The notes under the pieces are model-generated. The model was not told the DNA's origin, did no database searches, and was given only the letters and a program-made list of their open reading frames with translations. DNA of 64,000 nt, from contig CAJCHZ010000056.1 of NCBI GenBank assembly GCA_903970165.1, positions 1 through 64,000 on the forward strand, read 5' to 3'. The translations under genes were made by a program, and so were the position numbers. Below, piece after piece: positions 17,498 through 25,804 of the stretch. Position 1 is the first letter of the stretch. Every line of letters starts with the position of its first letter. The stretch is from Betaproteobacteria bacterium (GTDB taxonomy: Bacteria; Acidobacteriota; Terriglobia; Acidiferrales; UBA7541).

Positions 17498-20167
17498 CTA
17501 TTCGTAATGGAGGGCGGTGACGGGGTCCACGCGGGTGGCGCGCCGTGCCGGAATCCAGCACGCGAGAAGACCAATCAAAAGCAGCAAGACAACGACAGCA
17601 AAAGCTGTGAGCGGATCGTACGGCGAAACTCCCCAAAGCAGCGTGGTAACGACGACGCGCGAGATGGCGAAGCTGGCGGCTATGCCCACTACAATGCCCG
17701 GAATTAGCAGCCCAAGGCCATCTTTAAGGATCATGCCAAGGACATCCGTGCCCGCCGCGCCAAGCGCCATCCGAATGCCGATTTCGTGGGTGCGCCGCGA
17801 GGTCGCATAAGCAATCACGCTATATACGCCGAGAGTTACGAGAACCAGGCCAATCGTGGCAAACGTCGCAACGAGAAAGAACCCAAGCCGCGGTTGCGCG
17901 TACGAAAAAGTGTCGAGGGTATCCGACAAAGACCCGCCTTCCGCGAACGCCACGTCAGGGTCAGCAGCCCAGACCGCTTTGCGAACGGTCGCAACCATGG
18001 CGCTAGGGGGAAGCTCGGTGCGAACGAGCAGCCGGCGCATCAGGGAACCAGTGACGCTGTAAGGCACCCAGACCTCCGGCTCGGGTGCCCGCTCAAGTCC
18101 CACGTTCTTAGCATCCGCGGCGACGCCGACAATCCGAAAGGATGGCTCCTGGACGGGGTCAGGTAAATCCTTCAGGGCATCAAGCACAATGGTCCGGCCG
18201 ATGGGGTCGCCATGGTCAAGAAACCGGCGCTGGAACGTCTGATTAATCACAACGACCTTTTGCGCATCACTCACTTCCGCTTCCGTGAACATACGCCCCG
18301 AAACCAGCGGCTGCCGAACGACGGAAAAATAATCCTCGCCGACAAGTTGGATGAGCGACTCCCACGTATCGGAGTGCGTCTTGCCCGGAATTTCAATCTT
18401 TCCGCCAAAGCCGCCATAAGGAGGAGTAGTGGTCACTGGCGAGGCGAGTGCGATGCCGGGAGTGGACTTGAGCCGCAGCAACAGCGGCTGAAAAAAAGTC
18501 GTCACATCCCGGCCCGTCTTGTGGCGCTGCCGCGGCAAAGGAAGCCGCCCGGTGACCAGATGGTCCGGCTGCCAGCCCAGCGAAACATGCTGAATGGCCA
18601 CGAAGCTGCGCATAAAAAGGCTGGCCGTGAATAATAAAATGAGCGACAAAGCTACTTCGACCATGATCACCACATTGCGCATGCGCGATTTCGCCGCTGT
18701 GCCTCCCAGGCCCTTACCGGAGTCCCGCAAAGCGTCCTGCACATCCACGTGCGAAGCCTGGAATGCAGGGAAAAGCCCAAAAATAATGACCGTCGCGAAA
18801 GCCAGGCCAATTCCGAAGAGCAGCACCCAGATGTTCATTTCGATGACGGTTTCGGATGGAATCGTAAAGGCAGGCATGGAAACAGAGAGCGCCCGTATGC
18901 CGCCCCAGGCGAAAAGCACGCCAAAGATGGCTCCGCCAACCGCGAGCAGCGTGCTTTCTAGTAGCAGTTGGCGAATGAGCCGCGCGCGGCTTGCTCCCAG
19001 CGCAGCGCGCACGGCAAACTCCTTGCCACGCGTGGTGGCACGCGCCAACAAAAGATTCGCCACGTTCGCGCAACCGATCAGCAGAAGGAGCCCTACAGCG
19101 GCAAATAAAACATAGAGGGTCCTGCGAAAACCCGAGTAGATTACGGCGTGAACGAAAAATTCGGGGATAACACGGAAGTGCTGCGGATAATCCTCACGAA
19201 AATTGGGGGCGATCCTGCCCCCAATCACGTTGAGATCCGCTTCGGCTTCCTCCAGGGTGACGCCGGGTTTCAGGTGTGCGATTACCCCCCAATACGCCGG
19301 AAAATCTCCGCGAACCACTTCGGTAAGTGCAGGATCGCGCGGCATCCAGAGGCTCGCGCCTCCCCACGCAAATCGCGGCGGCATCACGCCGACCAGCGTG
19401 CGCGAAACACCATTCAAGCGAAACATCTTGCCGACCGCATTCGGGTCGGAACCGAATTCATCCGTCCAGGCCGCGTAGCGCAACACAAACACGAGCGGAG
19501 CACCGGGCTCGTAGTCAACGGGTTCAAGCCCTCGCCCGATCAGCGGCTCAACGCCGTACATCTCGAACGTCCCAGGAGTCACATAGTTGGCCGCCATGAA
19601 GCTGTTGTTTCCGCCGGAATCGTAAACGACATCGAACTCGCAATTTGCAACGAGGGCGTCGAAGACATGGTTCTGCTGCTTGTATTCCAGCAGCTCGCGG
19701 TAGCGCATGAGCCCGCGAAAATCGCCGTCGTCTTCGCTGCTTCCACGCCGGTCGAGGTCGCGGATACGCAGGGTTACGAGGCGCCCTTGATCTTTGTAAG
19801 GAAACGGCGCGACGAGCGCGTTATAGAGCACGCTGAACATCGCCGTGGAGGCTCCGATGCCCAGCGCCAGAGCCATTACGGCGACAATCGTGAATCGAGG
19901 ATCCTTGCGAAGACCGCGCAAAGTAGACTGCAAATCGCGGTACAAAAGTTCGAGATGATTTTCCCAACGCGCCTCGCGGCACTCTTCTTTGAAGCGCTCC
20001 ACGCCACCGAATTCCAGATTCGCGCGCCGCTGCGCTTCCTCGCGCGTCATTCCAGCCGCAATGTAATCGGCGATTTGCTGCTCCAGGTGGAATTGCAGCT
20101 CGGAGTCCAGCCGCTTTTCAACGAGCGGCTTTTGCCATATTCGGCGCAACCAGCGCATGTTCTTCAT
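17498..20167 (-). CDS. ADOP-type ABC transporter permease (acidobacterial duplicated orphan permease)
   Basis: 889 residues. The N-terminal prefix domain (MRWLRRIWQKPLVEKRLDSE and FHLEQQIADYIAAGMTREEA) is characteristic of this family and absent from ordinary MacB. It is followed by a first membrane helix (VAVMALALGIGASTAMFSVL), a periplasmic MacB-like domain, an FtsX segment of three helices near residues 360-480, and a second FtsX segment at the C-terminus (about 770-880). No ATPase is adjacent, as usual for these 'orphan' permeases. PadR precedes it by 27 bases. The transported or extruded substrate is unknown. Confidence 0.93.
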   Translation of the reverse strand: MKNMRWLRRIWQKPLVEKRLDSELQFHLEQQIADYIAAGMTREEAQRRANLEFGGVERFKEECREARWENHLELLYRDLQSTLRGLRKDPRFTIVAVMALALGIGASTAMFSVLYNALVAPFPYKDQGRLVTLRIRDLDRRGSSEDDGDFRGLMRYRELLEYKQQNHVFDALVANCEFDVVYDSGGNNSFMAANYVTPGTFEMYGVEPLIGRGLEPVDYEPGAPLVFVLRYAAWTDEFGSDPNAVGKMFRLNGVSRTLVGVMPPRFAWGGASLWMPRDPALTEVVRGDFPAYWGVIAHLKPGVTLEEAEADLNVIGGRIAPNFREDYPQHFRVIPEFFVHAVIYSGFRRTLYVLFAAVGLLLLIGCANVANLLLARATTRGKEFAVRAALGASRARLIRQLLLESTLLAVGGAIFGVLFAWGGIRALSVSMPAFTIPSETVIEMNIWVLLFGIGLAFATVIIFGLFPAFQASHVDVQDALRDSGKGLGGTAAKSRMRNVVIMVEVALSLILLFTASLFMRSFVAIQHVSLGWQPDHLVTGRLPLPRQRHKTGRDVTTFFQPLLLRLKSTPGIALASPVTTTPPYGGFGGKIEIPGKTHSDTWESLIQLVGEDYFSVVRQPLVSGRMFTEAEVSDAQKVVVINQTFQRRFLDHGDPIGRTIVLDALKDLPDPVQEPSFRIVGVAADAKNVGLERAPEPEVWVPYSVTGSLMRRLLVRTELPPSAMVATVRKAVWAADPDVAFAEGGSLSDTLDTFSYAQPRLGFFLVATFATIGLVLVTLGVYSVIAYATSRRTHEIGIRMALGAAGTDVLGMILKDGLGLLIPGIVVGIAASFAISRVVVTTLLWGVSPYDPLTAFAVVVLLLLIGLLACWIPARRATRVDPVTALHYE

Positions 20168-20194
20168 AGTCGAATCCCGAGCCTAATCCGTCAC

Positions 20195-20530
20195 CTACTC
20201 CGCGGTGCGTAAAATCAACGACACGGCATCGGCTAGTTTCTCCCAGCCCAGGACTTCCACTTCCAACTGCTTCCGCCCCTTTTTGGTCAGCTTGTAGAAT
20301 TTGGCTTCACGGCCGGTGCTGGTGTCCTTCCATTCCGCCTCAACCCATTCGCGCTCTTCGAGGCGGTGCAGCGCCGGATAGAGAGACCCCTGCGGTACCT
20401 GAAAGTAGTCTTTGGAGATCTGCTGCAACCGCTGGGCAATCGCATACCCATGCAGCGGCCCGGCCGCCACTATCTTCAGGATGAGCATGTCGAGCGTTCC
20501 ACGGTGCAAGTCGTTCTTTTCGAGGGACAT
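20195..20530 (-). CDS. PadR-family regulator (acidobacterial ADOP-associated type)
   Basis: 111 residues from the ATG at 20530. The winged helix starts with DLHRGTLDMLILKIVAAGPL, then HGYAIAQRLQQISKDYFQVP and QGSLYPALHRLEEREWVEAE, the canonical PadR core. A short C-terminal helix is present. PadR genes of this subtype habitually sit next to ADOP permeases, as here. A strong promoter lies directly upstream with a candidate operator just downstream of its -10, so it probably represses itself and the permease. Confidence 0.92.
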   Translation of the reverse strand: MSLEKNDLHRGTLDMLILKIVAAGPLHGYAIAQRLQQISKDYFQVPQGSLYPALHRLEEREWVEAEWKDTSTGREAKFYKLTKKGRKQLEVEVLGWEKLADAVSLILRTAE

Positions 20531-20537
20531 GTTAGAC

Positions 20538-20595
20538 ACCTAGCTTGGCTACAGGTACGCTCTCTACATATACGGCCACGGCGCCCCAATGTCAA
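20538..20595 (-). promoter_or_regulatory. padR promoter with candidate PadR operator
   Basis: Minus strand: TTGACA (20595-20590), 17-base spacer, TATATG (20572-20567). Downstream of the -10 lies ACCTGTAGC-CAA-GCTAGGT (20556-20538), an imperfect inverted repeat whose left arm repeats the ACCTGTAG half-site of the Sel1 promoter at 17402-17443. Binding here would block initiation or clearance. Confidence 0.6.
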
Positions 20596-20711
20596 GCCTC
20601 TCTTCTTGCGAGTCTTGCGAGCGCGGGCCTTGCGGCCGGGGTGAAACGTTTTCGACACGCGCCTTGATTTGTCCGATAGCGACCGCAACTACCCTGTATT
20701 AGCCTTATAGA

Positions 20712-21059
20712 ATGCACGACGAACTACGTGGTCTGCGGTTCCCATTTGACGCGCGCGCCGAGGTATCCCTCGAAAAGTCGCCCGCGAAACTCCCTGCTCG
20801 GGTAACCGAACTCAGCCTCCGAGGTTGCCGCCTGGATATGGCTGGAACAATAGCGGAGCGCCTTACGGTTCAGGTAAGGATCTATAATTCGGGCGAGTAC
20901 TTTGAAGCTCCTGCGACGATCATTTACGTTAAACCCTCCGGAGTGGGTTTGATGTTTGGCGACATACGGCCGCATTTTCGAGAAGTGCTCCAAAAGTGGA
21001 TTCTCGCCGAGGTGGACAAGCAAACCGGTGAACTTCCCGAGTTGCCCAAACGGGCTTAA
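20712..21059 (+). CDS. PilZ-domain protein
   Basis: 115 residues. A single PilZ-like beta-barrel: RFPFDARAEV at the N-terminus, the second motif region VTELSLRGCRLDM (variant of D/NxSxxG) and VKPSGVGLMFGDI. Classical PilZ proteins bind cyclic di-GMP through RXXXR and D/NxSxxG; here the basic motif is weak and the second reads ELSLRG, so ligand binding is uncertain. Cytoplasmic. Confidence 0.8.
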   Translation: MHDELRGLRFPFDARAEVSLEKSPAKLPARVTELSLRGCRLDMAGTIAERLTVQVRIYNSGEYFEAPATIIYVKPSGVGLMFGDIRPHFREVLQKWILAEVDKQTGELPELPKRA

Positions 21060-21239
21060 TGTCCTGGCCGCCACGCTTTTTGTCCTCATTAGTACTCGGG
21101 GCGAGATACGGCAGTCCATTCATGGATATAAGGATTAACACCTATGGTCCCCCACCCTTGCCGATGTTCTATTTGGTGGGTGCTAAGACTCCCGGCTGCG
21201 CTCCTTTGGACGCCACGGAGCTCTTGGGGAGGATGCGCA

Positions 21240-21338
21240 ATGTATTACGTAATCGGGGCCGTCGCAGTGGTTTTCTTGGGAATGTTCATTGCAATGCTTC
21301 CTGATTTGATCCGCTACATGAAAATGCGCTCCATGTAG
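21240..21338 (+). CDS. 32-residue membrane microprotein (DUF6893-like)
   Basis: MYYVIGAVAVVFLGMFIAML followed by PDLIRYMKMRSM: one membrane helix and a short basic tail. GGGGAGGA (21226-21233) is placed ideally, 6 bases before the ATG at 21240. The tail (LPDxxRYxxMRSM) recalls the small DUF6893 family of single-helix proteins, from memory. Function unknown. A longer in-frame opening from 21144 lacks a ribosome-binding site and has unlikely composition. The following 290 bases (21339-21631) hold nothing recognisable. Confidence 0.65.
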   Translation: MYYVIGAVAVVFLGMFIAMLPDLIRYMKMRSM

Positions 21339-21631
21339 GGTCAGTCCTCCGCGGGTGACCGTTCGCTACTTCCGCAGATAAACGCTGATTTCTTCTCAAG
21401 ACAACGGCCTTGTCTTTCGGGATGATAGTTTTTCGTTGCCCTGGACATAGGTCACGTTTCGTCTGTCTCTTTCTGTCCGCAAACTGTCCGTATTCCCGTG
21501 TCCCCTTCTCTCTTCCCAAATCTCCCCGAAGCTGTCTATTTTCATCGGCTTGGCGCATCATGACTTCCTAACGTGCCGCATGGCACACTGAATTGCAAAA
21601 TTGACGCACATTTTCGCGGAGGAGCTACGTT

Positions 21632-22597
21632 ATGGGAACGTTCAGGAGAGGTGGCGGCGACGAAGCGTTTGAAATGAGAAAGACCAGCCCGTTGATAAAG
21701 TGGGGAATTCTTGCAGTTGGGGTTGTTCTTGTGTTGCTAGTGATGAGTATGTTTCTACTGCGCGTCACGCGGATTGAGCCCGGCCATGTCGGCGTGCAAA
21801 TCAACTTGGCTGGCGCGCAGCGCGGCGCATCGGAAATACCCGTGCGCACGGGTTGGGTCGTCTACTCCCCGTTGAGCACGCAAATCATCGAGTTTCCCAC
21901 TTATGTGCAAACGGTGAAATGGACTAAGGACGTGAACGAAGGGCATCCCATCAACGAAGAGATGGGCTTCAACTCCAAGGAAGGCATGGAAATTTTCGTG
22001 GACGTTTCGCTGTCCTACGCGATCGATCCCCAGAAAGTGCCCGACTTTTACGTGAAGTACCGCGTCTCGGACATGGACACGTTCACGCACGGCATTCTGC
22101 GCGACGTGGTGCGCAACTCGCTGAACGAGGTGGCGTCGACTTACGTCGTGGAAGACATCTACGGCGAGAAAAAGGCCGAATTCCTGGGTCAAGTGGAAGC
22201 GATGATCGAAAAGAAAATGGCGCCGGTAGGAGTAGGCGTCCAGCAGTTCGGCTTTATCGGCGCCCCGCGCGTGCCGGCAGTCATCGCGCAGGCGATCACC
22301 GCGAAGACGCAAGCCAATCAGCAAGCGGAGCGCGCTCAAAACGAGTTGGCGACAACGCGCGCCGAAGCCGCCAAGAAAATCGCGGAAGCCGAAGGAGAAG
22401 CCAAGTCCATGGTCACGCGCGCGCAGGGCGAAGCCGATGCCAACCGCATCCGTCAGAATTCGCTGACGCCGCAACTGCTGGAACTGCGCCGCCTGGAAAA
22501 CACGCGCGCCTTGATCGATAAATGGAACGGCCAGTTGCCAACCGTCGAAAGCGGACAATCCGGCTCAATGATGCTGCAACTCCCGAAGCCGCAATAA
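21632..22597 (+). CDS. SPFH/prohibitin-domain membrane protein
   Basis: 321 residues. A membrane helix at about residues 22-44 is followed by an SPFH/band-7 domain (RIEPGHVGVQINLAGAQRG; EGMEIFVDVSLSYAIDPQKV) and a long helical region rich in AEAAKKIAEAEGEAKSM, typical for oligomeric prohibitins. Such proteins form ring scaffolds at the membrane and often regulate proteases. GGAGGAG precedes the ATG at good spacing. Confidence 0.88.
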   Translation: MGTFRRGGGDEAFEMRKTSPLIKWGILAVGVVLVLLVMSMFLLRVTRIEPGHVGVQINLAGAQRGASEIPVRTGWVVYSPLSTQIIEFPTYVQTVKWTKDVNEGHPINEEMGFNSKEGMEIFVDVSLSYAIDPQKVPDFYVKYRVSDMDTFTHGILRDVVRNSLNEVASTYVVEDIYGEKKAEFLGQVEAMIEKKMAPVGVGVQQFGFIGAPRVPAVIAQAITAKTQANQQAERAQNELATTRAEAAKKIAEAEGEAKSMVTRAQGEADANRIRQNSLTPQLLELRRLENTRALIDKWNGQLPTVESGQSGSMMLQLPKPQ

Positions 22598-22617
22598 TCT
22601 GTTTTTGGCGTTGTGGG

Positions 22618-22644
22618 GCGCGGCCTGTTTATCCCTAGCCGCGC
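22618..22644. terminator. Hairpin between convergent genes
   Basis: Perfect 7-bp stem GCGCGGC (22618-22624) / GCCGCGC (22638-22644) with a 13-base loop, between the SPFH gene (+) and the VWFA gene (-). Probably a bidirectional terminator, although the T-tract is poor on both strands. Confidence 0.45.
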
Positions 22645-22681
22645 AGGGCCGCGCGCTCCCTATGGTGCTTACGCGGCGGGG

Positions 22682-23743
22682 CTAATTTCCTGCTGAGGCA
22701 GACGCCTGACCGCCCGGCGCGTAATACCCATTACGTGTGCGGGCAATCAACTTGCCACGCCCGCGCGGCGGCACAACTTGCACCGCGACGGCGCGGAACG
22801 TTCCGTCTTTCTTGGTGTTCGACGGGTAATATGCCAGCGTGTATTGATTCCGAATGTCGTGGGCCACTTGTTCGCAAATCGTGTGAACGTCGTCCACGCT
22901 TTCCGGAAAAAATGCCAGCCCGCCGGAAGCTTCGGCGATTTGCTTCAAAGCCTTCATCGCGGAATTTTTGTCTTTGCGCTTTTCTTCGCCCAACAACCCG
23001 ATCGTGTAAATTACCGTGTCGGTTTTTTGGATCTCGCGCAGCGTCTTTTCCAGCGAGTTGTGGCTGGCATTGTCCTCGCCGTCGGTAACGACAAGCAGCA
23101 CCCGCTTATCCTTGCTGGCTTTTTTTAGGTGATCTAGCGAGCCAATGATCGCATCCCGCAGCGCGGTGCTGCCTCGCGAATCAATGCGCTCCAGCGCTTC
23201 TTTCAGCTCTGGAATGCTGCTGGAGAAATCCTTGTCGAGGTCCAGATAAAAATCGTCATTGAAATTGACGACAAAGGCCTCGTCCTGCGGATTGCTCGAT
23301 TCGACCAGCGTAAGCGCGGCCTCATTCACACGCGGCCGCTTCTCGCGCATGCTCCCGCTATTATCAATAACCAGCCCCATGCTCACGGGGACATCTTCGC
23401 GCTTGAAAGTCGCCAACTTCTGCTCGACTTTATCTTCGAAAACGCGGAAGTTCTCCGCCTTCAACCCGTCGGCAAACTTCCCGCGATCATCAATCACCGA
23501 CGTATGCAGCACCACAAGCCCAACATCAATCTTAATCGAGCCTTGCTTCCCGGCGTTGGCATCCTGTCCCGGCGGAAGCGGCTGCGGCGTAGTGGTCGGA
23601 ATCTGCCCAAACGACCGCGAAACAAGCCACGGCGAAGCGCACACCGCCGCAGCGCAGAAAATCCAAAGTATGCGGGAAACAGAACGCACGCGCGAAGAAA
23701 ACTCAGTGGCTAGGCGCGTAGTAGCCCGTTCTCGAATAAACAT
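22682..23743 (-). CDS. Secreted VWFA-domain protein (acidobacterial type), second of two
   Basis: About 353 residues from the ATG at 23743. Signal-peptide-like segment ILWIFCAAAVCASPWLVS, then a proline-rich linker and the acidobacterial VWFA-related domain: FRVFEDKVEQKLATFKRED, MIDAS motif VIDNSGSM, VVTDGEDN, and C-terminal RNQYTLAYYPSN and RTRNGYYAPG. Binds a metal and probably protein partners outside the cytoplasm. The ATG at 23743 makes a 41-base overlap with the preceding paralogue; an in-frame GTG at 23689 would avoid the overlap and leave a shorter signal peptide. Neither has a good ribosome-binding site. Confidence 0.87.
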   Translation of the reverse strand: MFIRERATTRLATEFSSRVRSVSRILWIFCAAAVCASPWLVSRSFGQIPTTTPQPLPPGQDANAGKQGSIKIDVGLVVLHTSVIDDRGKFADGLKAENFRVFEDKVEQKLATFKREDVPVSMGLVIDNSGSMREKRPRVNEAALTLVESSNPQDEAFVVNFNDDFYLDLDKDFSSSIPELKEALERIDSRGSTALRDAIIGSLDHLKKASKDKRVLLVVTDGEDNASHNSLEKTLREIQKTDTVIYTIGLLGEEKRKDKNSAMKALKQIAEASGGLAFFPESVDDVHTICEQVAHDIRNQYTLAYYPSNTKKDGTFRAVAVQVVPPRGRGKLIARTRNGYYAPGGQASASAGN

Positions 23744-24749
23744 TGAGCGGCGGCAACCCTTTTGGTGCGCGCAGCTTGATCTTGATTTTTCGCCACCGTG
23801 CATCGTGGGCTTTGTTGCTTGGTCGATATCCCAGGACATATTGATTTCGCAGCTCCATGCCAATTTTTGAAGCGATATCCGGAAGCTCTTCCACATGCCC
23901 GACCGGAAAAACGCGGCCGCCGGTCATTTCCGTAATTTCTGAAAGCAACGACGGACCATTTAGTTCTTCGGGGGTCCGGTTGCGATAACCAATTTCGTCA
24001 AAGATGCCAATGGCATAGAGCTGGGTATCGGCTTCTTTCACGAGGCGCTTGATATCGTTTTCGTTGTAACGACTATGATTATCTCCCCCATCCGACAAGA
24101 TGAGCAAGGCGCGTTTGCCGTTGTGTGCACCTCGCATCTGGCTCAGCCCGAGATAGAGAGCATCGAGCAGCGCCGTGCGCCCTTTCGCGGACGTCAGCAT
24201 CAAGCTGCTTTGCAGGTCTTCCACGCTGTTCGTAAAGGAACTCGTCAGCTCGGCGCGCTCATTAAAACTCACCAGAAAAAATTCGTCTTGCGGGTTGGCG
24301 GTCTTGAAAAACTGTACGGCGGCTTCGCGTGCTTTGCCAACTTTGTTGGACATGCTGCCGCTGAAATCGAAAATCACTCCGATGGATATAGGCACGTCTT
24401 CCGCGGAAAACGTCACCACTTCCTGCTCGATGTTGTCCTCGAAAACGCGGAAGTTGTCCATATCGAGGCCAGTGACCAGGCGATTGTAAGGGTCGGTAAC
24501 AGTAACATTGACCAGCGCCAGATCCACATCCAGCTTCAGATTGCGCCCGGGCTTGATGACCTGCCCCGGAGTATTCTTGCGTACGTCGTCCTTCTTTGCC
24601 TCTTCTTTGGGCTTGTCAGTCTGCGGATCTTGGGCAGGCGATTGTGGGGAAGCAGCCAGAATGGTTGCGCGGGTTACAACCAGGCATGCAAATAGCAGAA
24701 CGACCACGGAAAACAAAATAACGCGAGACCTGTTTCGATCGCGTTTCAC
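23703..24749 (-). CDS. Secreted VWFA-domain protein (acidobacterial type), first of two
   Basis: 348 residues from a GTG. N-terminal signal or anchor (VILFSVVVLLFACLVVTRAT), charged linker, then VWFA with MIDAS IFDFSGSMSNK, LLILSDGGDNHS and C-terminal RNQYVLGYRPSN and YSRTGYYAP. It is a clear paralogue of the next gene (shared FRVFEDxxEQxxxTF, RNQYxLxYxPSN, GYYAP), so the pair arose by tandem duplication. The 249 bases upstream, towards kdsB, contain no other gene. Confidence 0.9.
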   Translation of the reverse strand: MKRDRNRSRVILFSVVVLLFACLVVTRATILAASPQSPAQDPQTDKPKEEAKKDDVRKNTPGQVIKPGRNLKLDVDLALVNVTVTDPYNRLVTGLDMDNFRVFEDNIEQEVVTFSAEDVPISIGVIFDFSGSMSNKVGKAREAAVQFFKTANPQDEFFLVSFNERAELTSSFTNSVEDLQSSLMLTSAKGRTALLDALYLGLSQMRGAHNGKRALLILSDGGDNHSRYNENDIKRLVKEADTQLYAIGIFDEIGYRNRTPEELNGPSLLSEITEMTGGRVFPVGHVEELPDIASKIGMELRNQYVLGYRPSNKAHDARWRKIKIKLRAPKGLPPLNVYSRTGYYAPSH

Positions 24750-24998
24750 GGCACCCCCAACGTTCCGCTCTTCCGGAACGGCCGCGCGGCTCGGACGTGT
24801 TGAGATTCTACCACTCGCGCGAGCGAAGACAAGGCAAATCCCCCGCCCGCTATTAGATGGTACTTTGCGCGCGAATGGCGTGGTCTCTTCACGATTTTAT
24901 CTTGTACCACCGCCATGCTGTCCATCCAGGGATGACTGTAGGCAGTGCCCAAATATTCCCAGATGTGGGAAACTGAAAAGCCTTCGAGAGCCAACCTC

Positions 24999-25745
24999 AT
25001 GAGTCCGAACAAACCCGAAGTCGTGATCGTTATCCCCGCTCGCTATTCTTCGACGCGCCTGCCGGGCAAACCACTCGTTTTTCTGGCCGGCAAGCCGATG
25101 ATCCAGCGCGTGTACGAGCGCGCAAAAATGGCCGCGCAAGCCACCCGCGTTATTGTCGCGACGGACGATGAACGCATCGTGAAGGCAGTGGAAAGCTTTG
25201 GGGGCGAGGCGCGCATGACCCGCCAGGATCACCGCACCGGCTCGGAGCGTGTAGCCGAAGTCGCGGCCCACGAAAAGGGCGACGTCTTTGTAAACGTGCA
25301 GGGAGACGAGCCTTTGCTCGATCCCGTAGCGGTGGACACGGCCGTCAATGCCCTGCTGGAAGAGCCTGCCGCTGCGATTGCCACTGTCGCGACGCCCATC
25401 AAGACCCCTGCCGACATCATGGACCCGAACGTTGTGAAAACGGTCCTCGATTTCGAGAACAACGGGCTCTATTTCTCGCGCGCCCCAATTCCCTGGGTGC
25501 GCGATACCTCCGTCAAAATTCAGGTGCGCCACCTCAAGCACCTGGGCTTGTACGTCTTTCAGCGCGAAGCCCTGCTCGAATATCCCACGCTGCCGCAGGG
25601 AGAACTGGAACGCATCGAGCAACTCGAACAACTCCGCTGGCTCGAAAACGGCTGGAAGATTCGCGTAGCGGAAGTCGAACACGACGCCGTCAGCGTGGAC
25701 GTCCCGGAAGACGTAGCCCGCGTTGAAAAATTACTCCAAAAATAA
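24999..25745 (+). CDS. kdsB: 3-deoxy-manno-octulosonate cytidylyltransferase
   Basis: 248 residues. Activates KDO as CMP-KDO for lipid A-core synthesis. Nucleotidyltransferase motif IPARYSSTRLPGKPL at the N-terminus, NVQGDEPLLDP (metal-binding Asp), YFSRAPIPW and HLGLYVFQREALLEY are all family signatures. The ATG at 24999 gives the normal N-terminus. With kdsA, kdsC and kdsD nearby it shows a Gram-negative LPS pathway. Confidence 0.95.
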   Translation: MSPNKPEVVIVIPARYSSTRLPGKPLVFLAGKPMIQRVYERAKMAAQATRVIVATDDERIVKAVESFGGEARMTRQDHRTGSERVAEVAAHEKGDVFVNVQGDEPLLDPVAVDTAVNALLEEPAAAIATVATPIKTPADIMDPNVVKTVLDFENNGLYFSRAPIPWVRDTSVKIQVRHLKHLGLYVFQREALLEYPTLPQGELERIEQLEQLRWLENGWKIRVAEVEHDAVSVDVPEDVARVEKLLQK

Positions 25746-25747
25746 AA

Positions 25748-25773
25748 CCGCCCGGCCAATTTCAGCCGGGCGG
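25748..25773 (-). terminator. Terminator between kdsB and the convergent lipoprotein gene
   Basis: Perfect 9-bp stem CCGCCCGGC (25748-25756) / GCCGGGCGG (25765-25773), 8-base loop. On the minus strand it is followed by TTTTATTTTT, so it is a proper intrinsic terminator for the leftward lipoprotein operon; it may also stop kdsB transcripts. Confidence 0.8.
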
Positions 25774-25804
25774 CCATAGAACGGACAAGGTTGCTGCGCA
25801 GCGA

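Noticed and set aside
19148..20212. 354-codon plus-strand opening opposite the ADOP permease
   Set aside because: It lies antisense to a gene with clear family features and shows no domain or ribosome-binding site of its own.
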